DNA from: Vibrio diabolicus | GTDB taxonomy: Bacteria; Pseudomonadota; Gammaproteobacteria; Enterobacterales; Vibrionaceae | Direction: 5' to 3' | NCBI GenBank assembly: GCA_001048675.1 | Contig: CCKK01000020.1 | Span: 372,001 to 436,000 of the forward strand | Length of the DNA: 64,000 nucleotides | In this document: positions 37,068 to 47,837 of the stretch, piece by piece | How the letters are laid out: each line of letters starts with the position of its first letter | Numbering within the stretch: position 1 is the first letter of the stretch | Position numbers and translations under genes: made by a program | Notes under the pieces: generated by a model | Told to the model about the DNA's origin: nothing | Seen by the model: the letters and a program-made list of their open reading frames with translations, nothing else | Database searches by the model: none

Positions 37068-38390
37068 CTAAAGAACGATGGAAGAGAATAGCTGACGGTG
37101 AAGCTTTTGCGCGTGTCCATCGGTCATAGCAGAAATGTAATCGGCGATGACTCTCATCTTATTGCTCTCGCTTTTCGCTTGGCACCACAGTTCTTTTGTA
37201 TGAACAGGCAGCAAGCGCTCTGGGTCCGCTGTTAACGCTTCAAAAATATCCATAATAATTTGCTGACCCTTATACTCAACGATCTGGACCTGCGGGACTT
37301 GGATAACGAAGGTGCTGACAAAGTGCTTGAGTACGTCAAGTGCACGTGCCATTTGTGGCTCTAAACACGCATTCCAAGACAGTAATGGATTACTGAAAGA
37401 CTCATCCACCGCCTTAATTGAAATGCTGGTCAGCAGGGCGTTAACCATACCACCGATGGCATCTTTCCGTTCATGATGCTTACCACTAAATAGCATCTGT
37501 CCGATGGAATCGATATGTGCTTCAAACCACGGGTCGCCACAGTCCGCTAATTGACTTGCTGCGCCTTCTTGCCATTGCTGACGTGTCACCATACCAAGCA
37601 CGATTGCATCTTCTAAATCATGAACGCCGTAGGCGATATCGTCCGCTAGCTCCATGATTGAGCAATCGAGTGATTTAAAACGCGTTTTACTGTGCTCAAA
37701 CTCCGATTCTGGTTTTGAGCGCATTAAGCTAAGCAATGCCTTGTCGTTGTCAGAAAGCGGCGCAATTACCCAATCAAATAAGTCTTTGTCACAATCATAA
37801 ATGCCCTTCGCTGGGCTCCAATCTTTGGCTTTTAGTTTGCGTTGATGCTCGGCTGGTTGAGGCAACTTGACGGAGCGTGTTTGACTAATAAGGGCAGGGT
37901 ACTTGATCAAACCAAGCAGTGTGCGGCGTGATAAATTCATTCCGAAATGCTCAGTATAAGGCTCTAACTTAGTGACGATACGAAAGGTTTGGGCGTTCCC
38001 CTCGAAACCGCCATGTTCGCGCATTACGTAGTTTAGAGCGACTTCTCCCCCATGACCGTATGGAGGATGCCCGATGTCGTGCGCCAAACATAATGAATCA
38101 ATTAAGCTGTCTGATGGCAATAGATCACGGAACTCTGGTTGTTTTTTCTTTAACTGGGCGACGATACCGGTCCCGAGTTGCGACGCTTCTAAGGAGTGTG
38201 TTAACCGGCTGCGGTGAAAGTCTTCCAAGCTATTGCCGTGTACTTGGGTTTTTGCTTGTAAGCGTCGAAATGCAGCCGAGTGAAGAATGCGCGCTCGGTC
38301 TCGTTGGTACGGGCTCCGATGGTCGTCACGACGGATTTTATGCTCATCATCATGGCGCTCTTGCCATTGCGGGTGTAATTCAAACGACAC
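37068..38390 (-). CDS. dgt: dGTPase-family deoxynucleotide triphosphohydrolase
   Basis: A 440-residue HD-domain enzyme. Metal ligands are in SRLTHSLEASQLG (His) and SLCLAHDIGHPPYGHGGE (His-Asp), with a later Asp in IMELADDIAYGVHDLEDA. The family removes the whole triphosphate from dGTP and related dNTPs, adjusting nucleotide pools; some members act in anti-phage defence. It is the short type common in Vibrio rather than the 505-residue E. coli Dgt, so substrate range may differ. It lies 15 bp after yfbR, another HD nucleotide enzyme, so the two probably form an operon. Confidence 0.87.
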   Translation of the reverse strand: MSFELHPQWQERHDDEHKIRRDDHRSPYQRDRARILHSAAFRRLQAKTQVHGNSLEDFHRSRLTHSLEASQLGTGIVAQLKKKQPEFRDLLPSDSLIDSLCLAHDIGHPPYGHGGEVALNYVMREHGGFEGNAQTFRIVTKLEPYTEHFGMNLSRRTLLGLIKYPALISQTRSVKLPQPAEHQRKLKAKDWSPAKGIYDCDKDLFDWVIAPLSDNDKALLSLMRSKPESEFEHSKTRFKSLDCSIMELADDIAYGVHDLEDAIVLGMVTRQQWQEGAASQLADCGDPWFEAHIDSIGQMLFSGKHHERKDAIGGMVNALLTSISIKAVDESFSNPLLSWNACLEPQMARALDVLKHFVSTFVIQVPQVQIVEYKGQQIIMDIFEALTADPERLLPVHTKELWCQAKSESNKMRVIADYISAMTDGHAQKLHRQLFSSIVL

Positions 38391-38405
38391 GATTATCTCC
38401 GTAAG

Positions 38406-38990
38406 CTAACTGATTTCATCTAACGATAATTCGAAACTTGGGGCAAAGGTATTGAGGAAGTAATCCATTTCAGGCGTTCTACGTTCTTGCAAAGTGATGT
38501 CTAAGCGTTTTTTTGCCAGAGCGAACTCATGATTGCCTGCGCTTAGTTCTTCGAGACATTTTAAATAGGCACAGATGGAGTCGGCTTGCTTGACGATTTT
38601 TGCGTCCTCTTCGTGTGCAGAGTGAGAAAGAAGGTAGGGGGCAAATTCATCTTGGAACTCTTCCGGTAACATTGAGAGTAATTTTTGTTCCGCTGCCGAT
38701 TCTATCTTCTTATATTCTTTGGCAATTTCAGGATTGTAATACTTCACTGGGGTTGGAAGGTCCCCCGTTAATACTTCGCTGGAGTCATGGTACATGGCAA
38801 GAATCGCGATGCGTTCTGGGTTAAGGTTGCCGCCGAACTTTTTGTTTTTAATTAGGGCAAGAGCATGAGCGACAAAAGCAACTTGTAAGCTATGCTCTGA
38901 AACGTTTTCTGGTGAGACGGACCGCATTAAAGGCCAGCGTTGGATCAGCTTCATTCGAGCCAGGTGGGCGAAAAAATGGCTTTCTTTCAT
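38406..38990 (-). CDS. yfbR: 5'-deoxynucleotidase YfbR
   Basis: A 194-residue HD-domain phosphohydrolase acting on deoxyribonucleoside 5'-monophosphates. The metal-binding residues are visible in [19 protein letters not shown] and [22 protein letters not shown], the last being the YfbR signature. The ATG at 38988-38990 has GGAG 8 nt upstream; an in-frame ATG 36 bp earlier is less likely. It follows alaA as in E. coli, but a terminator separates them, and it runs into the dgt gene. Confidence 0.93.
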   Translation of the reverse strand: MKESHFFAHLARMKLIQRWPLMRSVSPENVSEHSLQVAFVAHALALIKNKKFGGNLNPERIAILAMYHDSSEVLTGDLPTPVKYYNPEIAKEYKKIESAAEQKLLSMLPEEFQDEFAPYLLSHSAHEEDAKIVKQADSICAYLKCLEELSAGNHEFALAKKRLDITLQERRTPEMDYFLNTFAPSFELSLDEIS

Positions 38991-39010
38991 GGCTTTCTCC
39001 GTTTCTGGTG

Positions 39011-39037
39011 TAAAAAAGGAACTCACTAGGAGTTCCT
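39011..39037 (-). terminator. Rho-independent terminator after alaA
   Basis: On the reverse strand the stem AGGAACTC / GAGTTCCT (39017-39024 and 39030-39037, 5-nt loop) is followed by TTTTTTA. It ends the alaA transcript before yfbR. Confidence 0.88.
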
Positions 39038-39080
39038 CTAAGCATATGAGAGATCAGCACTAATTACTACCAGTGATTCA

Positions 39081-40295
39081 TTACTGGCTGTAGGTTGATA
39101 GGAATCGCTCAAAACGTCCAATGGCGATTTCTAGATCTTCAACGTGCGGTAGTGTCACGATGCGGAAATGGTCTGATTTTGGCCAGTTGAAACCGGAACC
39201 TTGCACCAGTAAGACCTTCTCTTGTTTTAAGAAATCTAAAACCATCTGCTGATCGTTCTTGATGTTGTACATTTTTGTGTCGATTTTCGGGAAGAGGTAC
39301 ATCGCCCCCTTAGGTTTGACACAAGAAACACCAGGAATCTGATTGATCAGTTCATACGCTCTATTGCGCTGCTCTAATAAGCGTCCGCCAGGTAAAATCA
39401 GTTCATTGATACTCTGGTATCCACCTAGCGCAGTTTGAATCGCATGTTGCATTGGTACGTTTGCACATAAACGCATCGATGAAAGCAACTCCAAGCCATT
39501 CACGTACCCTTGAGCTAGATGTTTAGGCCCCGTTAGGAACATCCAGCCACCACGGAAACCGCAAACACGGTAGGCTTTTGAAAGGCCATTGAATGTCATG
39601 ACGAGCACGTCTTCAGTGAGTGTTGCGACTGAGGTATGTGTTGCACCGTCGTACAACACTTTGTCGTAGATCTCATCTGCGAAAATGATCAGTTTGTGCT
39701 GGCGCGCGATTTCAATCACTTCAAGTAGGAAATCACGGCTATATACCGCACCTGTCGGATTGTTCGGGTTGATCAGAACAATGCCACGTGTCTTTGGTGT
39801 GATTTTCTTTTTGATGTCTTCAAGATCTGGGTACCAGTCTGCACCTTCATCACATAGGTAATGAACCGGCTTACCGCCTGATAGTGCAACTGAAGCTGTC
39901 CACAACGGATAATCAGGTGCTGGGATCAGCATTTCGTCGCCATTATTTAACAGCGCTTGCATGGCCATCACGATCAGCTCAGACACGCCGTTACCCACAT
40001 ACACATCTTCGACATCTAGCGAGCGGATACCTTTACGTTGATAGTGTTGGACCACGGCTTTACGAGCAGAGTAAATGCCTTTGGAATCACAATAGCCTTG
40101 AGAAGTCGGCAGATTACGAATCACGTCGACTAAAATCTCATCAGGGGCGTCAAAACCAAATGGGGCAGGGTTACCAATGTTTAGCTTTAGGATTTTATGC
40201 CCTTCTTCCTCCATGCGCTTAGCATGTTTGAGTACAGGACCCCTAATGTCGTAGCAGACATTATCGAGTTTTGACGACATCCCGATATTTTGCAT
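39081..40295 (-). CDS. alaA: Glutamate-pyruvate aminotransferase AlaA
   Basis: A 404-residue PLP-dependent aminotransferase that makes alanine from pyruvate and glutamate. It is closely similar to E. coli AlaA over its length: SSKLDNVCYDIRGPVLKHAK at the N-terminus, KLNIGNPAPFGFDAPDEILV, INPNNPTGAVYSRDFL, FADEIYDKVLYDG, and the PLP Lys in FNGLSKAYRVCGFRGGWM. Substrate-binding Arg is expected in FRIVTLPHV near the end. It is transcribed away from menF and has its own terminator. Confidence 0.95.
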   Translation of the reverse strand: MQNIGMSSKLDNVCYDIRGPVLKHAKRMEEEGHKILKLNIGNPAPFGFDAPDEILVDVIRNLPTSQGYCDSKGIYSARKAVVQHYQRKGIRSLDVEDVYVGNGVSELIVMAMQALLNNGDEMLIPAPDYPLWTASVALSGGKPVHYLCDEGADWYPDLEDIKKKITPKTRGIVLINPNNPTGAVYSRDFLLEVIEIARQHKLIIFADEIYDKVLYDGATHTSVATLTEDVLVMTFNGLSKAYRVCGFRGGWMFLTGPKHLAQGYVNGLELLSSMRLCANVPMQHAIQTALGGYQSINELILPGGRLLEQRNRAYELINQIPGVSCVKPKGAMYLFPKIDTKMYNIKNDQQMVLDFLKQEKVLLVQGSGFNWPKSDHFRIVTLPHVEDLEIAIGRFERFLSTYSQ

Positions 40296-40512
40296 TGTAT
40301 AATTCCTAAAAATTCGTTAATTTCTTTATTAAAATACAATAATTTGTTTTTTATTAGAATATATATCTGTAAATTATCTGTTTGCTGGTTAAGTTTTGCT
40401 CGTTTGCTATCACAGGATTTTGCAAAAGATCGCATACGACCTTGATTTGCTTTGGGTCTAAACTTAGAGTAGCCGTCAGTTACCATTTATCCTCACATAC
40501 TACGAGGTTGAT

Positions 40513-41820
40513 TTGTCACAGTTCCATCAAGCCGTAAAGAGAATTATCGAGCGAGTTCAGCAAGCGGAAGGCAATCAAACACGTCTGGTCGAGCCCCTGA
40601 GCGAGAAACCTAATTTCTCATTTATTGATTGGCTTGATGCACAACCACTTTTCCCTAAATTCTACTGGCAGTCCCGCGATACTCGTGAAGAGGTCGTTGC
40701 ACTAGGGCAATTACACGCTTTTGTTGAGCCAGGCCCTGCTTATACCATTCTAGGTGAAGGGCAACGAGTCTGGGGCGGACGCTCTTTTGACGGCCAGCAT
40801 GAGAAGAATCGTCGCTGTATGCCTTCTTTCTTCTTTTTGCCTCAAATTGAGTTAATTCGTTTTGACCAACAATGGTCTCTCGCAGTTAATATTTCAGAAG
40901 ATAAAGCACGAACCCTAGCAGGACTGAATAAACTGGTTTGTGAGGTCGCGACCTTAGCTCCGATTTCTTCTCACATCCGCTCTATTGTTCATACGCCAAG
41001 TCAGCCTCAATGGAATGAGTTAGTTCATAAAGTTTTGACTGGTATAAAGAATGATGATTTTAAGAAAGTGGTATTGGCGCGTCGCTCTACCGTGCAGCTT
41101 GATAACACATTAAGCGCTGCACAATTGCTGAAAGCGAGTTACTTAAACAACCATCATAGTTTCCATTTCATGCTGAGCTTAGACAGCAAACACAGCTTTA
41201 TGGGCTCTACGCCAGAACGTTTGTATTCTCGCGTAGGGCACGAACTTCATACCGAAGCGTTAGCAGGCACGATTGGTAGAGGGGACAATGCCACTCACGA
41301 TATGGAGTTGGCGAATTGGTTATCCCAAGATGAAAAGAACCTCAACGAAAACCAATATGTGGTTGATGACATTATTGATCGCCTATCACCGCATTCCGAA
41401 GCGGTTGAAGTGGAGGCCGAGGCAAGTTTGGTTAGGCTACGAAAAGTGCAACACCTCAAGCGAAATATTCACGCGAGCCTAAAGACGGGAATAAACGGTG
41501 TTCAGTTGTTATCGGCGCTTCAGCCGACGGCGGCGGTTGCTGGCTTACCTCGACAAGAATCCATGCAGTTTATTCTTGATAATGAGCCCTTTGCACGCGG
41601 CTGGTACGCGGGGTCAATGGGGTACATAAGCCATGAACGAGCAGAGTTTTGTGTCGCGATCAGAAGCGCGCTTGTGCTCGGTGACCAAGTACAACTGTTT
41701 GCGGGCGCAGGTATTGTGCCAGGCTCTGTGGCAGAGCATGAGTGGGCGGAACTTGATAAGAAAATGTCGACGTTACTTACGCTGATTTCTGATCACCCCC
41801 CGTTGGGAGTCGCATCATGA
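40513..41820 (+). CDS. menF: Isochorismate synthase MenF
   Basis: A 435-residue chorismate-using enzyme that begins menaquinone synthesis by converting chorismate to isochorismate. The conserved C-terminal core is complete: [14 protein letters not shown] (general-acid Lys region), [37 protein letters not shown] and [16 protein letters not shown]. The start is a TTG at 40513 with GAGG at 40504-40507. The stop overlaps the menD start by four bases. It heads the men cluster. Confidence 0.94.
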   Translation: MSQFHQAVKRIIERVQQAEGNQTRLVEPLSEKPNFSFIDWLDAQPLFPKFYWQSRDTREEVVALGQLHAFVEPGPAYTILGEGQRVWGGRSFDGQHEKNRRCMPSFFFLPQIELIRFDQQWSLAVNISEDKARTLAGLNKLVCEVATLAPISSHIRSIVHTPSQPQWNELVHKVLTGIKNDDFKKVVLARRSTVQLDNTLSAAQLLKASYLNNHHSFHFMLSLDSKHSFMGSTPERLYSRVGHELHTEALAGTIGRGDNATHDMELANWLSQDEKNLNENQYVVDDIIDRLSPHSEAVEVEAEASLVRLRKVQHLKRNIHASLKTGINGVQLLSALQPTAAVAGLPRQESMQFILDNEPFARGWYAGSMGYISHERAEFCVAIRSALVLGDQVQLFAGAGIVPGSVAEHEWAELDKKMSTLLTLISDHPPLGVAS

Positions 41821-43536
41821 ATCATGACCAAGCGGTGCTCAATCGAATTTGGTCAGAAACCATATTGATTGAGCTTCAGCGATTTGGCGTTAAGCATGTT
41901 TGTATCGCTCCTGGCTCTCGTTCTACTCCTTTAACTTTAGAGGTGGCAGAACGGTCCAATGTTTCTATTCATACTCACTTTGATGAGCGTGGTCTCGGCT
42001 TTATGGCTCTTGGTTTAGCGAAAGCTACTCAAGAGCCAGTGGCAATCATCGTTACCTCTGGTACGGCAGTGGCGAACTTATTACCAGCCGTTGCGGAGGC
42101 TAGGCTTACTGGTGAAAAGCTGGTGCTGCTCACTGCGGATCGTCCGATGGAGCTCGTTGGCTGTGGCGCAAACCAAGCGATTAACCAGTTGGGTATTTTT
42201 TCACATCATGTCTCGGCCAGCTTGAATTTACCAAGCCCAACTTTAACAACATCGCTTAATTGGTTGCTGACCTCTGTTGACGAAGTGATGTTTACTCAGC
42301 AGCTGCAAGGCAGTGCTGTTCATATTAACTGTGCATTTCCAGAACCTTTGTATTCCAACGGCGCAAAAGCGGATTATCAAACCTACTTAGACTCGGTAGC
42401 CGGATGGCGAAAAGGAAGTGGTAGTTATACCCAGCGTTTTAGCCACTTGTCACAGGCGAAAATCCCGTCTTGTGCGGAATAAAAAAGGCTTGGTTGTGAT
42501 TGGCAGCTTACCGCTTGAACAAGCGAAGTCGGCGCAGGCATTTGCACAAAAGATGGGATGGCCAGTACTTGCAGACCCGCAAAGTGGTCTCAGTTCGGAT
42601 TGGGCGCATTACGATGTATGGCTTCAACTTCCCGAGTTCGCAAACGAGCTTGAATCTTGTGAACTTATTATCCAATTTGGTAGCCGAATCATCTCCAAAC
42701 GTTTGAACCAGTGGATTGATAAACAAGTTTCGCAGAGTCAACAAGATAAAGACGTTCAATACTGGTATATCTCGCCGCGTATGGACCGTAATAACCAAAA
42801 TCATCTGGCGCAAATGCACTGGGTCGAGCTTCCTCAAACTTGGATTTCTCGCATTAGCTTTGAGAAGCCAATATTTGCTGGGTGGGCTGATAGGTTAGCG
42901 AATGGAGTTAAGCGAGTTCATCAACGTATCGAAGAAGCTTTCCTATCTGATTCAGCGTCTGCCATTGACGAAATTGCGTTGGCAGCAGACATCAACGAGC
43001 GCACTAAAAACGCTGATGTCTTTTTGGGTAACAGTTTGTTTGTTCGACTTGTCGATATGTACGGCAAACTTGATGATGTAGAAGTGTTCACTAACCGAGG
43101 CGCGTCAGGAATTGACGGTTTGTTTGCTACCGCATCAGGTGTGCAGCGAGCAAGAGGTAATCCGTTACTGATGTATATTGGTGACACATCAGCACTGTAT
43201 GATCTCAATTCACTAGCGCTGTTTTCTCACAATAAATTGCCGACGGTACTTGTGGTCACAAACAATGATGGTGGCGCAATTTTCGATATGTTACCGGTGC
43301 CTCAGGAGCATCGCACTGCGTACTACCAAATGCCCCACGGTTATCAGTTTGAACATGCAGCCAAACAGTTTGGTTTAAAGTATGAGAAGCCAACTACGTT
43401 AGAAATGTATCAAGCAATGGTTGCCGAGCACCTGTCGAGCGGTCAAGGCACACTGCTGGTGGAAGTTCAAACCCCACCAAGTCAAGCCGCAGAGTTGATA
43501 AAGGCATTTAATAAGAGCCTGCATGCTTCACTCTGA
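41817..43536 (+). pseudogene. menD: MenD (SEPHCHC synthase), frameshifted
   Basis: MenD is the thiamine-diphosphate enzyme that joins isochorismate and 2-oxoglutarate. The N-terminal half ([33 protein letters not shown] with the catalytic Glu region, [14 protein letters not shown]) runs from 41817 and stops at 42482. The C-terminal half (GLVVIGSLPL, NRGASGIDGLFATASG, VTNNDGGAIFDMLP, the ThDP-binding GDxN-type segment) continues in the next frame to 43536. Removing one G in GTGCGGAAT (42473-42481) gives [13 protein letters not shown] and an intact ~572-residue protein. If the break is real, menaquinone synthesis should be blocked. Confidence 0.87.
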
Positions 43537-44350
43537 GCGTCTCTCTTCAACTGAAAAACACCAAAGTGGTGATCTTCCCACTCTGGTGTTTTTGCATGGC
43601 TTTTTAGGAAGTGGTGCTGATTGGCAAGCTTGTTTGGATGAGCTGACTCGGTTTGAACGAATTGTTATAGACCTTCCTGGTCATGGTCGTAGCCAGTTTA
43701 CAAAGTGCAACGATCTCGATGATTGCTGCAAACTTCTTAATTCCACACTATCTTTATTATTTCCTCCGCAACAACCACTTATTTTGATTGGTTACTCTAT
43801 GGGCGGTCGTATTGCGATGCATGGTATTGCCAATCAATGCTTCCCAGATCTCAATATTGTGGGTGCAATTGTGGAAGGGGGAAACTTCGGGCTTCAAACT
43901 GAGTCAGAGAAACAGGTGAGATTGGAGAATGATGTTCGCTGGGCAAAGCGTTTCAAAACTGAACCACTTGAACGTGTTTTGAACGATTGGTATCAGCAAG
44001 CGGTGTTTTCTTCACTAAACCATGAGCAAAGACAAACATTAATTGCGAAGCGAAGTGATAATCTTGGCTCGGCGGTCGCGAGCATGCTGATGGCAACATC
44101 GTTAGCCAAGCAGGCGTATTTGTTGCCCACACTGAAAAAGCAGAATATACCGATGTATTACTTGTGTGGCGCGAAAGACCAAAAATTTAGCCAACTGGCA
44201 CAACGTAGCGGGTTGGCGTATCGACAAGTTGAAGGCGCAGGACATAACGTTCATCAAGAGCAGCCCCAACAATTTGCGATGCATATTAAGCAAATAATTC
44301 AATCTCACTTTGGTGAGAGTAACGAGAACAATGGGAATCACCATGGCTAA
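43523..44350 (+). CDS. menH: MenH-type alpha/beta hydrolase (SHCHC synthase)
   Basis: A 275-residue alpha/beta-hydrolase. The oxyanion segment [13 protein letters not shown], the nucleophile elbow [13 protein letters not shown] (catalytic Ser), and the His in [13 protein letters not shown] form the triad frame. MenH eliminates pyruvate from the MenD product to give SHCHC. The N-terminus ([13 protein letters not shown]) overlaps the menD 3' end by 14 bp and the 3' end overlaps menB by 8 bp, so the genes are tightly coupled. Position between menD and menB matches E. coli. Confidence 0.92.
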   Translation: MLHSERLSSTEKHQSGDLPTLVFLHGFLGSGADWQACLDELTRFERIVIDLPGHGRSQFTKCNDLDDCCKLLNSTLSLLFPPQQPLILIGYSMGGRIAMHGIANQCFPDLNIVGAIVEGGNFGLQTESEKQVRLENDVRWAKRFKTEPLERVLNDWYQQAVFSSLNHEQRQTLIAKRSDNLGSAVASMLMATSLAKQAYLLPTLKKQNIPMYYLCGAKDQKFSQLAQRSGLAYRQVEGAGHNVHQEQPQQFAMHIKQIIQSHFGESNENNGNHHG

Positions 44351-45209
44351 AACAGTAGGCATTTCTGAAGAAGAACTTTACGCTCCGGTTCAATGGAAAG
44401 ATTGCAGCGAGAAATACGAGGATATTCACTACCATAAATCTGACGATGGTATCGCGAAAATTACCATTGCACGCCCACAAGTGCGTAATGCATTCCGCCC
44501 TCAAACAGTAAAAGAGATGATTGATGCGTTGGCAGATGCGCGTTATGACTCTGATGTTGGCGTGATCATTCTGACAGGTCTAGGTGAAGACGCATTCTGT
44601 TCTGGTGGTGACCAGAAGATTCGTGGCGACTACGGCGGTTACAAAGATGACCAAGGTACGCATCACCTAAATGTATTGGATTTCCAACGTGATATCCGTA
44701 CTTGTCCAAAACCTGTTATTGCTTCAGTTGCGGGTTGGGCTGTTGGCGGCGGTCATGTACTGCACATGATGTGTGACCTAACAATTGCAGCGGACAACGC
44801 ACAGTTTGGTCAAACGGGCCCTAAAGTGGGTTCATTTGATGGTGGTTGGGGCGCGTCTTACATGGCTCGTATCGTAGGCCAGAAGAAAGCACGCGAAATC
44901 TGGTTCCTATGTCGTTTCTATAACGCGCAAGAAGCGTTAGACATGGGCTTGGTCAACACGGTTGTGCCGCTAGAAGAGCTAGAGAAAGAAACTGTTCGTT
45001 GGTGTCGTGAAGTTCTTCAGCATAGTCCAATGGCGCTACGCTGCCTGAAAGCAGCATTGAATGCGGACTGTGATGGTCAAGCCGGTCTTCAAGAGCTTGC
45101 GGGTAACGCAACGATGATGTTCTACATGACCGATGAAGGACAAGAAGGTCGTAACGCATTCAACGAGAAACGTCGCCCAGACTTCGACAAATTCCCTCGT
45201 AACCCATAA
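44343..45209 (+). CDS. menB: 1,4-dihydroxy-2-naphthoyl-CoA synthase MenB
   Basis: A 288-residue crotonase-fold enzyme that closes the second ring of the naphthoquinone from OSB-CoA. Recognisable are [56 protein letters not shown] (oxyanion hole) and [20 protein letters not shown], the last typical of MenB. The ATG at 44343 follows a GGGA; an ORF from 44310 adds 11 residues inside menH. Codon use is clean and biased, suggesting good expression. A hairpin and a structured segment follow. Confidence 0.95.
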   Translation: MAKTVGISEEELYAPVQWKDCSEKYEDIHYHKSDDGIAKITIARPQVRNAFRPQTVKEMIDALADARYDSDVGVIILTGLGEDAFCSGGDQKIRGDYGGYKDDQGTHHLNVLDFQRDIRTCPKPVIASVAGWAVGGGHVLHMMCDLTIAADNAQFGQTGPKVGSFDGGWGASYMARIVGQKKAREIWFLCRFYNAQEALDMGLVNTVVPLEELEKETVRWCREVLQHSPMALRCLKAALNADCDGQAGLQELAGNATMMFYMTDEGQEGRNAFNEKRRPDFDKFPRNP

Positions 45210-45220
45210 TCCGTATAAAA

Positions 45221-45250
45221 AGAGGAGTGTTTCAGCTCCTCTGTTCCATT
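45221..45250 (+). terminator. Terminator-like hairpin between menB and menC
   Basis: AGAGGAG (45221-45227) pairs with CTCCTCT (45236-45242), 8-nt loop, followed by GTTCCATTTTT. The T-run is set back, so it may be a partial terminator that lowers menC and menE expression. Confidence 0.6.
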
Positions 45251-45255
45251 TTTCC

Positions 45256-45306
45256 TGAGCGCCTCGCCCTCTGGGAGGCTGGTGGGATTGCTCGCCAGAA
45301 CGCTCA
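45256..45306 (+). other. Predicted three-way-junction RNA element upstream of menC
   Basis: Three nested stems can be drawn: P1 TGAGCG (45256-45261) / CGCTCA (45301-45306); P2 CCTC (45262-45265) / GAGG (45275-45278); P3 CTGGTGGG (45279-45286) / CTCGCCAG (45291-45298), with two wobble pairs and loop ATTG. It lies 29 bp before the menC start. It does not match a riboswitch class I know; it could be a leader, a processing site or chance. Confidence 0.5.
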
Positions 45307-45335
45307 AATATACGGCATTACATAGGACTCGAATT

Positions 45336-46325
45336 ATGCGTGAAGCGAAAATTTATCGTTATATCTTGCCCATGGATAGTGGTGTCATCCTGCGAGACAA
45401 TAAGCTAACTGAACGTGTTGGTTATGTTGTTGCGCTTTCTGAAGGTGACCAAATAGGGCTTGGAGAAGTCGCTCCTCTTCCTGGTTTTAGTTTAGAGAGC
45501 ACTGAAGATGCTGGTATTCAGCTACAGGAACAAGCGGAGCGTTGGGTTGCTGGATTGGATGTGGATTACGCCAACATGTATCCATCGGTCGCGTTTGGTT
45601 TATCGATGGCACAGTTAGAGTTAGCTGGTGGCTTACCCCAACAAGGTAAGTATCAAACAGCGCCGCTGTGTACTGGTGACCCAGACGAGCTCATTCCAAA
45701 GCTGAACGAAATGGAAGGCGAGAAAGTCGCGAAAGTAAAAGTCGGGCTTTATGAGCCAATTCGCGATGGCATGCTTGTGAACCTTTTTCTTGAATCTATC
45801 CCTCAATTAACGCTTCGACTTGATGCAAACCGCGCTTGGACACCAGAAAAAGCGCAGCAGTTTGCTAAATACATTACTCCGTCTCTGCGTCAGCGCATTA
45901 CCTTTTTGGAAGAGCCGTGCCGCTCTCCTGGCGATAGTCTCTCTTTTGCTATCAATACTGGTATTGCGATTGCTTGGGATGAAACGTTGCAAGATGCGGT
46001 TCGTCGAGAGGATTTCCGTCTTGAAGATCTAACTGGTGTGAAAACGATCATCATCAAACCCACACTCATTGGTTCGGTGGATTTTTGTATTACACTGATA
46101 GAGAAGGCGAAGTCACTGGGGATGAAAGCGGTTATTAGCTCGAGCATTGAATCCAGTCTCGGTTTAACGCAATTAGCGCGCTTTGCCCAATGGCAGCTGC
46201 CTGATGAAGTTCCAGGTTTGGATACGATTGGCCTATTCAAAGCTCAGTTAGAGCAAGGCTGGCCTAAGTGTGAACTTCCCGTTCTTCCTCTGAAAGATCA
46301 GGAGATTGTGTGGCATTCTGCATAG
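45336..46325 (+). CDS. menC: o-Succinylbenzoate synthase MenC
   Basis: A 329-residue enolase-superfamily enzyme that dehydrates SHCHC to o-succinylbenzoate. Catalytic features: KVAKVKVGLYEP (the KxK base), LRLDANRAW (metal Asp), ITFLEEPC (metal Glu), IAWDETLQD (metal Asp) and TIIIKPTLIG (second catalytic Lys). The ATG at 45336 (MREAKIYRYI) has AGGA at 45324-45327; an ORF from 45282 would start inside the structured segment. Its 3' end overlaps menE by 16 bp. Confidence 0.94.
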   Translation: MREAKIYRYILPMDSGVILRDNKLTERVGYVVALSEGDQIGLGEVAPLPGFSLESTEDAGIQLQEQAERWVAGLDVDYANMYPSVAFGLSMAQLELAGGLPQQGKYQTAPLCTGDPDELIPKLNEMEGEKVAKVKVGLYEPIRDGMLVNLFLESIPQLTLRLDANRAWTPEKAQQFAKYITPSLRQRITFLEEPCRSPGDSLSFAINTGIAIAWDETLQDAVRREDFRLEDLTGVKTIIIKPTLIGSVDFCITLIEKAKSLGMKAVISSSIESSLGLTQLARFAQWQLPDEVPGLDTIGLFKAQLEQGWPKCELPVLPLKDQEIVWHSA

Positions 46326-47737
46326 ATAATGTTGCGAAGGCACCGTGGAAATATTGGGCTCAAACGAGCCCTTTTTCTATTGCACTCAAGACACCAACAG
46401 AAACATTAAACTGGCAACAACTCTCAGTACGTATTGACCAATATGCTCACTATTTGAATGACTTGGGCGTAACGCGGGGAGATGTGCTGACTTTGGTAGG
46501 TAAAAACCAAGTCGAAACTCTGCTGTTTTATCTTGCTTCCAAGCAGTTAGGCGCACTTGCCGCGCTGACCATGGTACAACCACTCGATACGCTACAGAGT
46601 AAACTTGCGACCCTTTATAAACCTGAACAAACTCGGTTTATCTGGTTTGCTCAGGAGTGCGCTTCGACCTTTTCTGAACATGATATACAAAAACTCAAGG
46701 CAACATTGCTTTCACCGCCCTTAGTTTCACAACAAGAGCGTGATGCGGTGATTGAAGATGCCTATCACCATGACAGGCTCGCTTCAGTGGTATTTACCTC
46801 TGGCTCGACAGGGGAGCCTAAAGCTGTGGTTCATACACATCGACAACACCTTGCTTCAGCAGAAGGCTTGTTGCAAGAGTTCGTTTTCACTCAGCAAGAT
46901 TCTTGGCTATTGTCGCTTCCGCTTTATCACGTCTCTGGATTGGCGATTGTATATCGTTGGCTATATGTCGGAGCGACATTGAAAATCGGTACAGGAAAAC
47001 TTATCAAAGATATTCAGGGCGTGTCACACGCATCTTTGGTTGCAACGCAGCTCAAACGGCTATTGGATGATGATGCTCACTTGTCATTGACGCATGTGCT
47101 ATTGGGCGGCAGCCACGTTGCTCACGAGTTGGCGTTGCGAGCAACAGGACGAGGGATTGAGGCGTGGTTAGGTTATGGGATGACGGAAGCAGCCTCTACC
47201 GTTACCGCAAAGAGAATTGACAGTACCAGTAATGCTGGACACGTATTGAATCACCGTAAGATAAAGTTGGTTGACCAACGCATTTTTGTCGGTGGTAAAA
47301 CATTAGCGGCAGGGTATTTTCATCAAGGTCATGTTACTCCGTTTCTGGATGAGAAAGGCTGGTTCGATAGCAAGGATCTCGGTGAGTGGCAAGGTGACGA
47401 GTTAAAGATCATCGGCCGTGCCGACAATCAATTTATCTCTGGTGGTGAGAACATTCATTGTGAAGAGATTGAGGCAGCATTGAACCAAATTGATGGCGTG
47501 GTGCAGAGCATAGTGGTTCCAGTCGAAGATGCGGAATTTGGTCATCGCCCTGTTGCTGTGATTCAGACCAATGATTTGCGCAGCAAAGCGGAATATGACC
47601 TGCATTTGCAATCCAAATTAGAGAAGTTTAAATGGCCAGTGGAATACCATTTAATGCCACAAGTGCTACTAGAAAGTGGGATCAAAGTTTCTCGGAAGGC
47701 AGTGAAGGAGTGGCTATTGCCATCAATTCAGCATTAG
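46310..47737 (+). CDS. menE: o-Succinylbenzoate-CoA ligase MenE
   Basis: A 475-residue ANL-family ligase that makes OSB-CoA for MenB. The adenylation motifs are present: VVFTSGSTGEPKAVVHTHRQ (phosphate loop), AWLGYGMTEAASTVTAK, FDSKDLGEW, IIGRADNQFISGGENIHCEE and the catalytic Lys in SGIKVSRKAVKEW. It starts at a GTG with AGGAG at 46300-46304, inside menC. It is the last men gene here; menA and ubiE/menG are elsewhere. Confidence 0.93.
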   Translation: MAFCIDNVAKAPWKYWAQTSPFSIALKTPTETLNWQQLSVRIDQYAHYLNDLGVTRGDVLTLVGKNQVETLLFYLASKQLGALAALTMVQPLDTLQSKLATLYKPEQTRFIWFAQECASTFSEHDIQKLKATLLSPPLVSQQERDAVIEDAYHHDRLASVVFTSGSTGEPKAVVHTHRQHLASAEGLLQEFVFTQQDSWLLSLPLYHVSGLAIVYRWLYVGATLKIGTGKLIKDIQGVSHASLVATQLKRLLDDDAHLSLTHVLLGGSHVAHELALRATGRGIEAWLGYGMTEAASTVTAKRIDSTSNAGHVLNHRKIKLVDQRIFVGGKTLAAGYFHQGHVTPFLDEKGWFDSKDLGEWQGDELKIIGRADNQFISGGENIHCEEIEAALNQIDGVVQSIVVPVEDAEFGHRPVAVIQTNDLRSKAEYDLHLQSKLEKFKWPVEYHLMPQVLLESGIKVSRKAVKEWLLPSIQH

Positions 47738-47837
47738 TCAATTTTGCTATGTATTAGTCAGAAAGGGAATTTCGTATCCTTATAACTCTGAATCATAATT
47801 ATGCTTCTTCGAAGAGAGAAAAGGCATAAGGTTCAGG

